Notes under the pieces: generated by a model
What the model saw: the letters and a program-made list of their open reading frames with translations, nothing else
The model's database searches: none
Told to the model about the DNA's origin: nothing
Shown here: positions 1-10,739 of the stretch, piece by piece
Layout of the letters: each line of letters opens with the position of its first letter
Numbering within the stretch: the first letter of the stretch is position 1
Assembly: GCA_014529385.2 (NCBI GenBank)
Contig: CM043963.1
Location: 101,805,912 to 101,869,911 of the forward strand
DNA length: 64,000 nt
Source: Adiantum capillus-veneris
Taxonomy: Eukaryota; Streptophyta; Polypodiopsida; Polypodiales; Pteridaceae
Direction of reading: 5' to 3'
Translations under genes and position numbers: made by a program

Positions 1-249
1 TAGAAAGTCAGAGTAAGAAGATGACAAAATAAAATATTATGGAATCCTAAACTGCTGAGTGTGGACTAAACGGCTAAACGAGCTAGTTGGGATAGGTAGA
101 TATCCTCCATGGTCAGTACTCTGACCGGACGTTGTGCATGTCAAGCCAAAGTGACCTAGCTAGATCCTCTGATGCAGCCTCTATCGATGTTGTGTAGTCC
201 TCTGCAGTCGTGGGCGTCTAGATCTCCCTAGATCAGTCGCTCATTCGAT

Positions 250-297
250 CATTAGAGAGATAGGGAAGTAGAGAGTGAGAGAGAGAGAGAGAGAGGT

Positions 298-351
<54 letters not shown>

Positions 352-397
352 GAAATAGAGAGATAGAGAAAGAGAGTTATATATATATATATAGAGG

Positions 398-437
<40 letters not shown>

Positions 438-528
438 GAGAGATAGGGAAGTGGAGCTCCAGGAGTTATGGCAGAGAAATAGGAAAATAGAGAAATAGAG
501 AGAGATAGGAAAATAGAGAAAGAGAGAT

Positions 529-574
<46 letters not shown>

Positions 575-600
575 CGAGAGCGAGATCGAGAGAGAAAGAA
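250..600. repeat. GA-rich compound microsatellite
   Basis: Nearly continuous (GA)n with GATA, GAAATA and GACA interruptions; the purest run is about 305-348, with another near 535-570 and a short (TA)n near 377-393. The long open frame rich in Ser-Leu that crosses it on the - strand is a product of the dinucleotide repeat and is not a gene. Bases 1-249 show nothing I recognise. Confidence 0.95.
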
Positions 601-755
601 CGAGAGATAGGGTACGTAGACAGAGAAGAAACTATGGAACTAAAAGAGGCAAAGGGGTTTTGCCTGCTACATGCATTGCCATGTACACCTGGGAGTGCAT
701 GTATGTGTCTACCCATATAGGATTTGACCAATAAAGACGATATTTTGACCCGGTG

Positions 756-802
756 GTCCTGATCTCCGTACACCTCTGGACCGAGGTGTACGGAGATTGG
801 AC
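756..802. repeat. Perfect hairpin, 15-bp arms
   Basis: Arm 762-776 (ATCTCCGTACACCTC) is exactly complementary to 783-797 with a 6-base loop. A further GTCC/GGAC pair (756-759 with 799-802) extends the stem past a small bulge. It lies about 90 bp upstream of the CACTA transposase start. It could be the remnant of a small inverted-repeat element or a structured 5' region; the sequence does not decide. Confidence 0.85.
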
Positions 803-840
803 AAGACTAGAGAATGCGAGGTAGTTTACATTGTGAGGAG

Positions 841-865
841 TATATATATATATATATATATATAT
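841..865. repeat. (TA)n microsatellite
   Basis: About 12 TA units directly upstream of the first transposase ATG at 892. It may supply a TATA-like element but is more simply a microsatellite. Confidence 0.9.
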
Positions 866-891
866 TAAAACAACATTCATAATCATTGTAG

Positions 892-2777
892 ATGGCAACG
901 TCATCAACTAACATGGAGGAAAAGATTGCATGCTCGTGCACGCTCTGCAAGTATCAAATCCTGCGCAAGCGTAGAATATGTAATGAGCATGTTCACAAGT
1001 ACGGAGAGTTTGCTAGAGAAACCGTACAAAATCTGCGATACGACTCCTACGGAACGGGCATTGATTTCCACCACATAGCACCTACATCTGAGAGAGAGAG
1101 AGAGAGAGAGAGAGAAAAAAGATTATGCGTGAAGGTCCGACCAATATAGAGCCACGGATGGAAGCAGAAAAGGTCTTACAGACAGAAGACGACGGCATGG
1201 AGGAGATGTTGGATGCCTTCTTCCAGACAAGCGAGGAGAACGCGAACGAAGCAGCACCAGAAGCCGTGCGCCTATCTCCTGAAGACATGTTGAGAAAGTT
1301 GGCACGTCAACCAATCTATGAAGGCGCCAAAATATATGTGCTTCGTACTTGTCTGGCGTTTTTGAATCTTCAGTCAGTGTACGGGTGGTCAGATGCAAGC
1401 GTCAGTGCTTTGTTTAGGTACGTAATTTACAAAAGAGATTTTTCGATTGCAACGGTGATGTGCTCGGAGAGCTTTAATTTTAATTTAATGTGGCTTAAAC
1501 AGGTTATTGCGGGAGCAACTTCTCCCGGCTGGCAATGAAATGCCTCCCTCCAGGCCAGACGCAAAGCAACTTCTGACCTCAGTTGGCTTGGACTACAACA
1601 AGATTCATGCATGTCCAAATGATTGCATTCTTTTTCGCAATGAATTCGTAGATTGTCTGTCGTGTCCTAAGTGCGGAGCAATGTGCTACAAACAAGATAC
1701 AGTTGGCGAGACAGTGCCAGCTAAAGTGTTGCGGCATTTCCCTATTATTCCTAGGATAAAAAGCATGTTTCGTTGTGGTTCCATTGCAAAGTTGATGTGG
1801 TGGCATTCTACGAATAGATCCACTGACGCAACATTTAGGGTGCCCGCTGATTCGAAGGCTTGGAGGCACATTGAAGATACTTGGCCACATTTTAAGAGTG
1901 AACCACGCAATTTGCGTTCGGGCATGGCAATGAATGGAGTCAATCCATTTGGCTTGAGAAGCTCGTCATGGAGCACTTGGCCTGTGTGTCTTGTCAATTA
2001 CAACCTCCCGTCGTGGCTTGCTATCAAGAAGGGTCATTTGATTTTAAGCTTGATTGTACCTGGTAAGTTCAAAGCAAAAAACATGGATGTTTATCTAGCT
2101 CCACTAGTTGACGAGCTCCAGGAGTTATGGCATGGGATTGACATAGCAGATGCGGTTGAACCAGTAGGACAACAGCATGCAAGGATCCATGGACTTCTTA
2201 TGTGGACTATGCATGATTGGCCAGGATACGGAGAAGCTTCTGGTAATGGTTATTGATTTACAAAATTCTCGCTATTCACAAGCCCTTTGCCTTGGCCTGA
2301 TTCATGCTTTGATATATGCAGGACTAACAACTTCGGGATACAATGCATGTCCAATTTGCGGGCAGTCTTTGGATGTGCGCTATTCTACCTCTCTTCAAGG
2401 TGATTACTTCTGGTCGCAATGCAACGGTACGCAGAGATGGAAACAAACTTGTGCAAATAGATTCTACAAAGACTTGGACAGATGCGAGCGACACATTTGC
2501 TCTCCCCGAACATTGCGAGCAAGTGGTCTTTGTACCGGACCCTCGAGAGCGACAATGGTGGTTTGTGGTTCAGGTTGCTCCAAGAAATAAACAAGTATTT
2601 GAAGGGCAAGATCTCCTGGAGGAAAGTCAGTCAGACGACGTCCATACTACTGTGACATTAGATGAGATGGACGAAGGTATGGCAGAGGAAGCTGACAGAT
2701 ATACAAGGGATGACACAGACGAGCCAGAATTGACACTTGTAGATGAAGATGCAATGGATGAAGACAATCTACCATAA
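892..2777 (+). pseudogene. CACTA TNP2-like transposase, internally deleted
   Basis: The inferred exons are 892-1417, 1503-2242 and 2322 onward, with GT-AG introns at 1418-1502 and 2243-2321 that restore frame exactly. The N-terminal part looks like a transposase-associated domain (Cys pair CSCTLC, then HVHKYG). Next comes the TNP2 signature: LYGWSD-like YGWSDAS, then KIHACPNDC, CPKCG, VLRHFPIIPR, WWHS, DPRN-like EPRNLRSGMAMNGVNPFG, WPV and YNLPSW. After the second intron the Cys motif YNACPICG is present. It then jumps within a few codons to a DUF4216-like tail (EQVVFVPDPRERQWW) and an acidic C-terminus. The DDE catalytic core that should lie between is missing. A (GA)13 run at 1090-1115 shifts the frame between the first domain and residues starting near 1125. 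The gene cannot encode a full transposase as it stands. Confidence 0.85.
2243..2321 (+). other. Predicted 79-bp intron in TNP2-like gene
   Basis: The donor is GTAATG and the acceptor TATATGCAG. Removing 2243-2321 joins GYGEAS-G to LTTSGYNACPICG, which matches the family's reading. The first intron, 1418-1502 (donor GTACGT, acceptor AAACAG), likewise joins SALFR to LLREQL. Confidence 0.75.
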
Positions 2778-2974
2778 CGAGTTGGGGCAGAGTTATGTTT
2801 GCAATTAGAGATAGACGATGATACGGTGCAAGATCTTATCGATGATGCCTCACTCGTTGAGGCCTAGGCCTATAAGTGTTTGTGTGAAGACTTTGATTTA
2901 AAATTAAGCTTAAAGTTAATTTAAACAACTGTGTTCTGATGCTTTATTTTACTTTCTTTGTGCAGGACTTTAGT

Positions 2975-4110
2975 ATGGCTGACAAGATTCCAGATCTCGC
3001 TTCCATGAGTGCAAATGCATTCATGGGCTTCGTTACACGAATGACGCCTGCTCAGATGGCAGAGGCTTCTCAGTACTGGGTAGCCAGAGGCACGGTTACT
3101 ACACCTCCGGGCTTCACACCCGAGGGTCCGACGCCTAGGGGGGGGACGCCTACGGGGTTCAGGAAGCCTATGGGTACGACGCCTTCTTCTCCCATCACGG
3201 CCGCTTCGACACCTAGGGGTGGGGCAGAGGCGGGTACGGCCTCATCTCCGCAGCACAGGCGCACTCGCCGATCTCGGCGATCGTCAGGTGGAGGTGGTGG
3301 TTGCTATGGAGGAGGGTCCACAGATGCTTCGACCCCTCCTCGCTCACGACCCCCGTCTTACCCAAGCACACCTCTCGACACACCTCTTGGCACACCTCGG
3401 ACACCTTGGGGGGCACACGATCGTAGTGTCTCTATGCTCTATACTGTACGGGGAGATGGTTCTGTTGACATGGATAGAGTCGGGACTGAGATGCGACAGC
3501 GGATTCGCCAGCTCGTGGAGCTGCAGTTTTCGACCATCATTCTGACGTCTTGGGATCAACAAGAAAAGGAAAAAGTCACTTACATAGTGGAGACCATCTG
3601 AGAGAGTACCAGCCTGCTCCAGGTTCTTCCGTTGTTTCAGCGCGGTGGATCAAGGGTGTTGCACGGGACACCATCAAACATCGACGAGATGCAGCTCGGA
3701 AGGCTTTCAGGACCGGCTCACCGAAGCCTTCGGGCATCCCACACGAGACGTGGCTGCAGATCAGGGAGGATGAGCGGACAGCGGCCACGTGGTTCAGACA
3801 GCAGCGTGAGGCCGCGCAGGTACGACAGATGACTAGGGGGACATCTCATCTTGGCAGCGGAGGCTTCGACACCTTTCGTTATGAGTTTGTGAGTTTCTAA
3901 TCCAATCTTAACTATGGCATTTTTTAAAACGTGATGAATCATATATTCTTATTACTTTGATTTTTGTATAAAACGTAGAATCTTGCAATGCATCGAGCTC
4001 CATCATGCGAGGAGGAGTCAGATGGATATCGCAGAGGTATCTATGAAGTACTGAATGATCTTGAAACTTCAGAAGAGCCTGTAGACTGGGAGGCCTTACA
4101 GTCTCGCTGA
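2975..4110 (+). pseudogene. CACTA second gene, Transposase_24-like protein
   Basis: The start ATG at 2975 follows a good acceptor (TTTGTGCAG ending near 2965). The N-terminal third is low-complexity Thr/Pro/Gly (repeated TP.G motifs) and Arg/Ser. From about 3460 the protein resembles the plant Transposase_24 (Ptta/En/Spm) module: WDQ, then RWIKGVARD, RRDAARKAF, P..TW..I and a terminal GTSHLGSGGFDTF stretch similar to the family's HT.GS motif. A single-base frame change is needed near 3596. A 90-bp GT-AG intron at 3889-3978 leads to a last exon ending in TGA at 4108-4110. In CACTA elements this protein accompanies the transposase; its role in this copy is inferred only from the family. Confidence 0.7.
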
Positions 4111-4317
4111 TCGCTTGAGGTGAGACGTTAATATGTGTGAGTTGATTTAATTAAGTCAGTATATGTGAAGTAATATCAATACTAATTTTGTGAGTTGTCC
4201 TATGTGTAGGTTGCGACGCCTAGTCATTAGTGGACCAGATTTCATCTATATGCTTTGTGAGACACAGACACACTTCGTGTCTCTTTTTTGTACAAACAGT
4301 TAGTGTTCAGACAGTTA

Positions 4318-4590
4318 TTGTTTCCCTTATGGTTATGATTATTGTCATTGTCATTGTATAGACAGTTATTGTTTCTCTTTCTGGTTATGCTTATGGTTAT
4401 TGTTAATTTTGTTTATGGTTATGGTTATCTGCATTATGGTTTTGATCAAAGTGGTTATAGCCGGTTATGGTTTTAAGTTATGGTTATGCTTTTAAGTTAT
4501 GGTTATGGTTCGTTATGGTTATGCTTTTAAGTTATGGTTATGGTTCGTTATGGTTATGCTTTTAAGTTATGGTTATGCTTTTCAGTTGGT
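4318..4590 (+). repeat. Degenerate TTATGGT/TTAAGTTATGG tandem repeat
   Basis: GGTTATG-type heptamers recur about 20 times, with a higher-order 32-bp unit (TTATGGTTATGCTTTTAAG) repeated 4-5 times near 4480-4580. It resembles a telomere repeat by eye but the core is TTATGG, not TTTAGGG. It lies in the 3' non-coding part of the CACTA element. Confidence 0.8.
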
Positions 4591-4861
4591 ACGGTTGTCT
4601 TTCATTGGCCTTAAATCTCATGTGAGATCCTACATGGATAGCATGTAGGAGGCGTATACATGATATGGTTTTTTTTCAAAAGTTTATGTAAAAACAAAGG
4701 GAACTCTGCTGAAATTTTTGCGCGCGGGAGCATGGTTGATATTTTGGTGCTGCTCGCTTTCTTGGGCAGAGGGCACGAAGTCTGGCTGTGGCTGTGTCCA
4801 TCTTTTAACTGGGCACAGGCCAGGCTACCTGTCCTCTGCCCAAGAAAAAAAAATTCTGCTA

Positions 4862-4979
4862 TGGTCGTCGCTATGTGCGTCGCTATTCGCGTCGCTAATA
4901 GCAACTGGTTTCACAACGATGCGCATAGCGACGGGCCGCGTCGATATCTGCGTTGATAACACGTTTTTTTGTTGTAGTG
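4862..4979 (+). repeat. CACTA right terminus with subterminal repeats
   Basis: GTCGCTA occurs at 4867, 4879 and 4891, exactly 12 bp apart, and inverted (TAGCGAC) at 4926-4932. The terminus itself is a T-run followed by GTTGTAGTG ending at 4979. Short subterminal repeats are where the element's DNA-binding protein acts in En/Spm; here that binding is inferred. Confidence 0.8.
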
Positions 4980-6836
4980 AGAGAACGAAACTTCAAATAT
5001 TTTTGGATTAGTGCTAGTTAGCAATATGATTATTTAGTAATTTATTCTTTCAAACAAAGAGAAATCTTGCTTAGAAAATTCAAGAGCTTAAGCATGAATT
5101 AATTTAGAATGGACATAACTCAATTGATGAAGACAACATGCAAAACCTTACTTTGGTGTATGCGATAGTGTTCTCTTTGATTTTGGGGAGTATTTAAAGA
5201 AGTATGTTTGTTGTAGACGGCTCTCTCCGCTTCTTTCCTTCTCTTGAAGACCACCAATTCGTTACTTGGAATGAGAGGACGAAAGGAGATAAGGGTGATT
5301 CAAGCTATGGAAAGCTTGAATGATAGGGGAGAGAATATGGAGAACGTTATGACAAGCTCAATTATGGTTCTGGCCATGGTTACTCATGGAGAGAAGATTT
5401 TGTGTGTAGGAGTGTGTGTAGGAGTGTGCGTAGAGGGTGTGTGTGTGTAAGAAGGCTTAACTCTATGGATTGCTCCAAGCTTACTCTCAAGCTTGTGTTC
5501 CAAAAAATGAAAGAGAGAAAGTAGTGAAGAGTGGAGAAAGGCTTCCTTTTATGATTTTTTGATGAGTGCTTTAGTTTATCATCAATAGCTTTTTAACCTT
5601 ATCAAGATAAGTTTTCTTAATTTTTAAAACTTCTTCAATAATTTAGTTACTCACCTTATCCTTATCTTCCTTTTATCATCATCTTTATTTATTTTTTTAC
5701 AAATTCTCTTGCAAGAAATCCTAATTTCTCATGCATTGGTTAAGTCCATGTTTCCACGACGTCAACCAAAAAAGTAACGTGGATATACTTCGGTGCTTGG
5801 ATTTGGCCCGATTTTTATTTCTTGTTTTTTTTATCTGAATATTTATTATTATTATTTTTACTCTTTTTCTTTCAAGTTGGTGACTTTGAGGTGTTGGTCA
5901 TGAGTACGAGCTAGAAGGAGGCCCTTACAAACTCCCCAACAAAAAGAAAGAGCTGCCCTTAGCGTGTAACAGTAATGAAGGCGTTTAGGGTTCTCCCACA
6001 AGCTTCCACTTTTGATATAAAATATTTGACCTCGGTTTGGCTTTATCAATAAGCAATTGTCCTATATAAGTTATGACATATCTACTCTTTCTTTAAACAG
6101 TCTTCAACTTCTTTGTAGACTTTACCTCCTTGCAGACCCATCCTTTCCTTACTTCCTTTACCCTTGTTTTTATGGCATCATGGCAACAGGATTTGGTCTT
6201 ATTCTTAAGCATTTTGCAATTGCAAAATGCAAGCAAAGCTGTCAAGAGTGAATCTTAGAGAGTTACAAAAATCTACTCTTTCCAAAGCAAGGTTCTTTGA
6301 TCCGACAAATGATATGGAGGCCTTCGCAAAACAGCATAAGGGTAAATCTCGGGGGTCAAGAACGCTTTTTAACAACATCCGACTGTTTAGGGTTGCTGAA
6401 GCTTTGGGCATTGGTCCCCAATTTTACTGTGTGTAATAAGATCACTCAATCATGGCTTCTCCAAAAGGTTATTCTCGTTGACACAATTTATCCCTTCTTC
6501 TAAGATACACTAGATCCGCATTTTGCTTTACCCCTTAGGGGTCCCTTTGTCTTCTCTCCTCATACCAGAGAGATTAGTGAAGCCATTTCTCATCAGGTCA
6601 TTCTGATGGAAGAAAGACCTAACATGTGTCAAGCTTGTCTCTTTCTATTGTGACCATGCAATGGAAGGTATGGTCAATTTGTAAGTTTGTCCTTCTTCTT
6701 AATATGAATTCAAAGACTAGGGTTGAATTTCCATTTCTTGGCCCCATAAGGCTATCCAAGAAACTCCCTTTGTTCCCCTATTCTTTCATTTCTTAGATTT
6801 TGTGATTACTAGTGCTCTGCTTGTTGTAGTTTTTCC
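4980..6836. other. AT-rich interval, no gene recognised
   Basis: I see no domain, LTR pair or RNA gene. Short open frames (for example 5244-5450 and 6227-6436 on +) show no family motifs. A GTGTGTAGGAGT minisatellite lies near 5400-5450. Part of the right half may be the 3' LTR of the gypsy element that ends near 7320. Confidence 0.6.
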
Positions 6837-7200
6837 TTGTAATCATGAGATGTATCCATCAAGATAAGGATAAGAAGATATAATAAAGATATTTGTTTTG
6901 CAAGTGAAGTCTCTAAGAAAGAAAAAATCAAGATAAAGATAAGAAGATATAAGAAAGATATTTATTTTGCAATTCCATACAGCGATTCCGGGTTAGAAGA
7001 TTAATGATAGCACTAATCTCGCCCCTAATAAAACAGTCTTGTAATCATGAGTTGTATCCATCAAGTGAAGTCTCTAAGAAAGAGCAAATCAAGATAAGGA
7101 TAAGAAGATAGAAGAAAGATATTTATTTTGCAATTCCATACAGCGATTCCGGGGTAGAAGATTAAAGATAGCACTAATCTTGTCTCTAATAAAACAGTCT
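6837..7200. repeat. Imperfect tandem duplication, ~170-195 bp unit
   Basis: Unit 1 (6837-7032) and unit 2 (7032-7200) share TGTAATCATGAG, GTGAAGTCTCTAAGAAAGA, the CCATACAGCGATTCCGG stretch and CTAATAAAACAGTCT in the same order. Unit 1 carries about 60 bp more, itself a partial copy of the AAGATAAGAAGATAT stretch. The position, just past the chromodomain of the - strand gypsy element, suggests it lies in that element's 3' LTR, but no second LTR is available to test this. Confidence 0.8.
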
Positions 7201-7319
7201 GGATACATTGCTTGAGTGATACCAAAAGTTTAGTAAAATAGAGCTTGTAGCTGTCATTACATGGGCTAGCAAGGTTTAGTTTGGGCACAAAGGAGGAAAG
7301 TTATTATCAACAAAGATGA

Positions 7320-7747
7320 GGAAACTGGGAAATAATATGTTCCCAATCTTCCCAAGAGGCATCTTCAATGGGATAACCCTTCCACTAGACCAAAACTTCT
7401 CGAATTGTTCAATGTCATAGCTTTCGCTCCTTTATGTCTAAAATCTTCTCAGGCTTCATTTGGAATTATTCATGTGTGATAAGAAGAGTACCCTCATCAT
7501 TTAAGATGTGTAGAGGATCTGCAACATATTCCTTTAGCAAGCTAATATGAAAGACATTGTGCACATGCAAGCGATGGGGTAGAGCAAGTTCGTAAGATTG
7601 ATCCCCTATCCTTCTCAAAACCTCAAAGGGTCCACAACATCTATATTTTAGCTTCTTGTATTTTCCCAATTTAATTGAACTTCTCTTTGGCTTGACCCTA
7701 AGAAAAACTTTATCTCCTGCTTTGAAGATCTTGAGAGATCTATGCAA
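7320..7747 (-). pseudogene. gypsy integrase C-terminus plus chromodomain
   Basis: 7466-7747 reads GDKVFLRVKP, then GPFEVLRRIGDQSYELALP and VHNVFHISLLK, the standard integrase C-terminal block. Immediately after it, 7325-7462 shows a chromodomain-like segment: KPEKILDIKERK, VLV.WKGYPIEDASWE and FPHL, with two stops. The chromodomain places the element among chromoviruses, whose integrase is thought to target chromatin marks. Confidence 0.85.
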
Positions 7748-7899
7748 ATCAGCATAACTCTTTTGCCTATCACTTGCTCTCTTAAGGTTCTCCCTTATTA
7801 TTTTGATTTAGCAATCCATTTCTTCAAGGGTATTCTTTGTTGTAGGCACTGGGAGACTTGGATCAGCCATCTTGAGAGAAATGAGACAATCTTGTTCAT

Positions 7900-8763
7900 A
7901 AAGAGCTTTAAAGGGGGGCATTCCGAAACTTCTATGGTAGGAAGAACTATATGCAAATTCCACTAAAGGTAAATATTAGATCCAAAGGTGAGGTTGTTGA
8001 CTGCAATATGATCTCAACATATCTTCTATAACTTGATTAACTCTTTCAGTTTGTCCATCTATTTTTGGATGATAGGTTGAACTTAGGTTTAACTGAGTGC
8101 CTAAGGATTGGAACATGGCCTTCCAAACCTTAGAGGTAAACTTGGCATCATGATCACTGATTATCCTAGTAGGAATTCCATGTAATTTGATAATCTCTTT
8201 TACAAAGAATTGAGAAATATCAGTTGTAAAGGCAGTGGTTTTGATTGAGATAAGGTAAGCTACTTTGGTGATTTTATCCATCATCACAAAAACTGCATCA
8301 AAATTTCTAGTAATCTTGGGTAATTATGTTACAAAATCCATATTGATGCATTCCCACTTCATTGCAGGTATATCTAATGGTTGTAGCTTCCCAGGTATTT
8401 TGAATCTTTCAGCTTCCACCTTCTAGCATATCAAGCACTTCTTGATGTACTCTAGGGTATCCTTATTCATCTTAGGCCAGTAAAAATTTTATTTAAGGGA
8501 AGCAAACATATTGTGATAACCTGGGTGAGCTGCAAGAGAGATTCATGAGCTTCTTTTAGAATTTGCATCCTTAATCATGTAGATATGCATAGTCGGTCCT
8601 TGAAGAATAAGAGTCCATCTTGAGTAGAATAATCTTCTAGGTATCTTTTTTGAACTTGAGTTTGAATTTCTTGAATCAGCGGACCAGGTTCCTTATCAGT
8701 TTGGAGGCCATTTTGAACTTCTTCTGGTAGGGTTGAATGAACTAGTGAAATGGCAAGAGTCAC
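7900..8763 (-). pseudogene. gypsy integrase: linker and catalytic core
   Basis: The linker 8575-8763 (DGLLFFKDRLCI) precedes a decayed zinc-binding region at 8400-8570. The core at 7976-8340 shows MMDKITKVAYL, the second acidic site in SDHDAKF and the glutamate in GQTERVN. The usual DRD is DHD here. Stops and frameshifts separate linker, zinc module and core. Confidence 0.85.
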
Positions 8764-8769
8764 TACCGT

Positions 8770-9310
8770 CAGCTTAGAGCATCTGCATCTTGATTTTCCT
8801 TAGTTGGTATAAATTTGATTTCAAAAGTGATTTTTTGTAGAAATTCAATCCATCTCCTTTGTTGCATATTGAGATCTGGCTAGGTGAAAATCCGCTTGAG
8901 GCTTTTGTGGTCAATAACAAGCTCGAACATCTGACCTAAAAGATAGTGTCGCCATTTCTTGAGGGCATGAACCACAGCTAGTAACTCAAGCCATGGGTGG
9001 GATAATTCTTCTCATGAATCCTGATTTGTCGTGATTCATAATCTATGGGATGTCCTTTCTTGCTAGAGGATCCCACCTATACCTTGTATGCAAGCATCCA
9101 CTATCACCTCAAAGGTTTTCTGAAATTTGGGAGTTTGAGGACAGGTTCATTCGCCAAGATTTCCATATCTCTTTTATATGACCAAATAAACATTTTTATT
9201 TCTTGGTAAGTTCAGTGAGAGTGCCTGCAATGAGTGCATAGTTTTTTATAAATCCTCTACACCATCTTGTGAGGCCAAGGAATCCCCAAACTTCCAAAAC
9301 AGACTTCGGA
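8770..9310 (-). pseudogene. gypsy RNase H region
   Basis: The diagnostic stretch AVVHALKKWRHYLLG is readable near 8920-8990, followed by a decayed linker towards 8780. The first half (9010-9310) is heavily frameshifted. It belongs between RT and integrase, as found. Confidence 0.75.
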
Positions 9311-9318
9311 ATGGGCCA

Positions 9319-9920
9319 CTAGACTACAGCTTCCACCTTAGCTGAATTTGGAGAGAGACCTTCCCTAGAGACTATAAATCCCAAATATTCAACCTTCTCT
9401 ACAAAGAAAGAGCATTTTCTCTGCTTGGTGTAGAGTTGGGCTTTTTTGAGAATTTCCAAGAAACGGCATACATGTCGTTTATGATCTGCTTCAGTCTTTG
9501 AATACACAAGGATGTCATCAAAGAAGACTAGAACAAAATCATCTAGCTCTATCCTAAAGAGGTCAATCATGAGACGGTTAAATGTGGCAGGGGCATTGGT
9601 CAGTCCAAAGGGCATGAACCTTGTATTGAAAGCTGTTTTAGGAATATTGCCTTTTGTGATCCCTACTTGGTAATAACGTGATCTAAGATCGATCTTGGTG
9701 AAATATATGGCACCACTAAGTCAATCAAGTAGGTCATATGCGAGGCAAGGGGTACTTGTTCTTGACAGTACACTGATTCAAACCTCAAAAATCTATGCAA
9801 AGTCTGAATGTCCCATCTTTCTTCTTTGGAAGAGCACAGGATCTCCCCAAGGAGAGACACTGGGTTTGATGAAGCCTTGTTCTAAAATCTGAGTCAGCTG
9901 GTTCTTCAGCTCTATGGATT
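9319..9920 (-). pseudogene. gypsy reverse transcriptase
   Basis: The N-terminal part ([14 protein letters not shown]) and fragments of the fingers domain lie at 9663-9900, in shifted frames. The clean part, 9319-9615, holds MPFGLTNAPATF, the catalytic FFDDIL and the YLGFIVS motif. At least two frameshifts separate the N- and C-terminal halves. Confidence 0.9.
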
Positions 9921-9957
9921 CAAAAGGTGACATCTTGTAGGGGGCCCTGGCTATTGG

Positions 9958-10460
9958 CTAGGCACCAAGAATTAGCTCGATCTCATGATCTAGATCTCTA
10001 GGTGGGGAAAGATTTATCAATTCTTCATAGATCGACAATCCTTTCTTTGATCCTTTAACTAAACGACTGGCTTTAACCACCTTTAAGGGAGCTTTTCTTG
10101 CTCTGCCTGACACCAAAACTTGTTTGCCCTTTGAATTTGAAAAAGAGATGCTTCCTTCACTGCAATGTATGTTTGCATTATTTCTACTTAGCCAAGACAT
10201 CCCTAGGATTCCTTCAAATGAGCCAATCTTTAGGATTGTAAATCTTTGCTGGGTTGAATGGCCTTCTAGTTGAAAGGATAGATCTACCGTTTGTTCATCT
10301 CTCAAGATGGTGGATCCCATTGCTAAAGAAACCCATAGCTTATGGCCTATGGCTTGAGAGGTGACTTGCAATCTTTTTACAGTGTTAGGTGACAAAAATG
10401 AGTGTGAGCTACCAGAATCAATAAGAAAGGAAAGAGGTTTACCATCAAATTGTCCCTTGG
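9958..10460 (-). pseudogene. gypsy aspartic protease
   Basis: The active-site triad sits in FLIDSGSSHSFLSP near 10395-10440, followed by the strand-rich body and ILGMSWL, the usual ILG motif of retropepsins. One stop just before the domain breaks the link to gag. It would process the polyprotein. Confidence 0.85.
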
Positions 10461-10739
10461 TCTCAAGAATGGAGAATTGTCAATTTTGGCCACCGGGATC
10501 CAAGGCAACATAGATGTGAGCTTGTTCCTCTATTTCATCCTTTACTGAAATAAAGTTCACAGCAGTGGATGTTCTAGGTGGGTTGTTGGTTGGCTTTTGA
10601 CCGCAAGAATAAGTTGTAGGAGGGGATCATGCTTGTGTTAGATTTCTTCCTGTTGCCTCAAGGTTTCTGAATTGACCCCCCTATCTAGGTGTCTTCTAAA
10701 AGTTAACATGGGGTCTTCTATTACTATGGTTATCTCTTA

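Larger units (their letters stand above)
892..4979 (+). mobile_element. CACTA (En/Spm) DNA transposon, right end present
   Basis: Two spliced gene remnants in the usual CACTA order, TNP2-type transposase then a Transposase_24-type protein, are followed by a terminus that reads GTTGTAGTG at 4971-4979. That is the complement of the family's CACTAC terminal inverted repeat. Just inside it lie GTCGCTA subterminal repeats. I could not find the matching left terminus in bases 1-891, so the start given is the first coding base. The left end is either before the window, deleted or displaced by GA expansion. The transposase lacks its catalytic middle, so the copy is probably non-autonomous. Confidence 0.85.

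Noticed and set aside
252..773. Long Ser/Leu-rich open frames over GA/CT tracts (also 12104-12481, 63526-63834)
   Set aside because: They exist only because (GA)n has no stop in several frames; no start context or domain.
4318..4590. Interstitial telomere
   Set aside because: The unit is TTATGG-based, not TTTAGGG, and lies inside a transposon.
4611..5011. Overlapping open frames of about 97 codons in the CACTA right end
   Set aside because: They overlap on both strands across the subterminal repeats and show no conserved motif.
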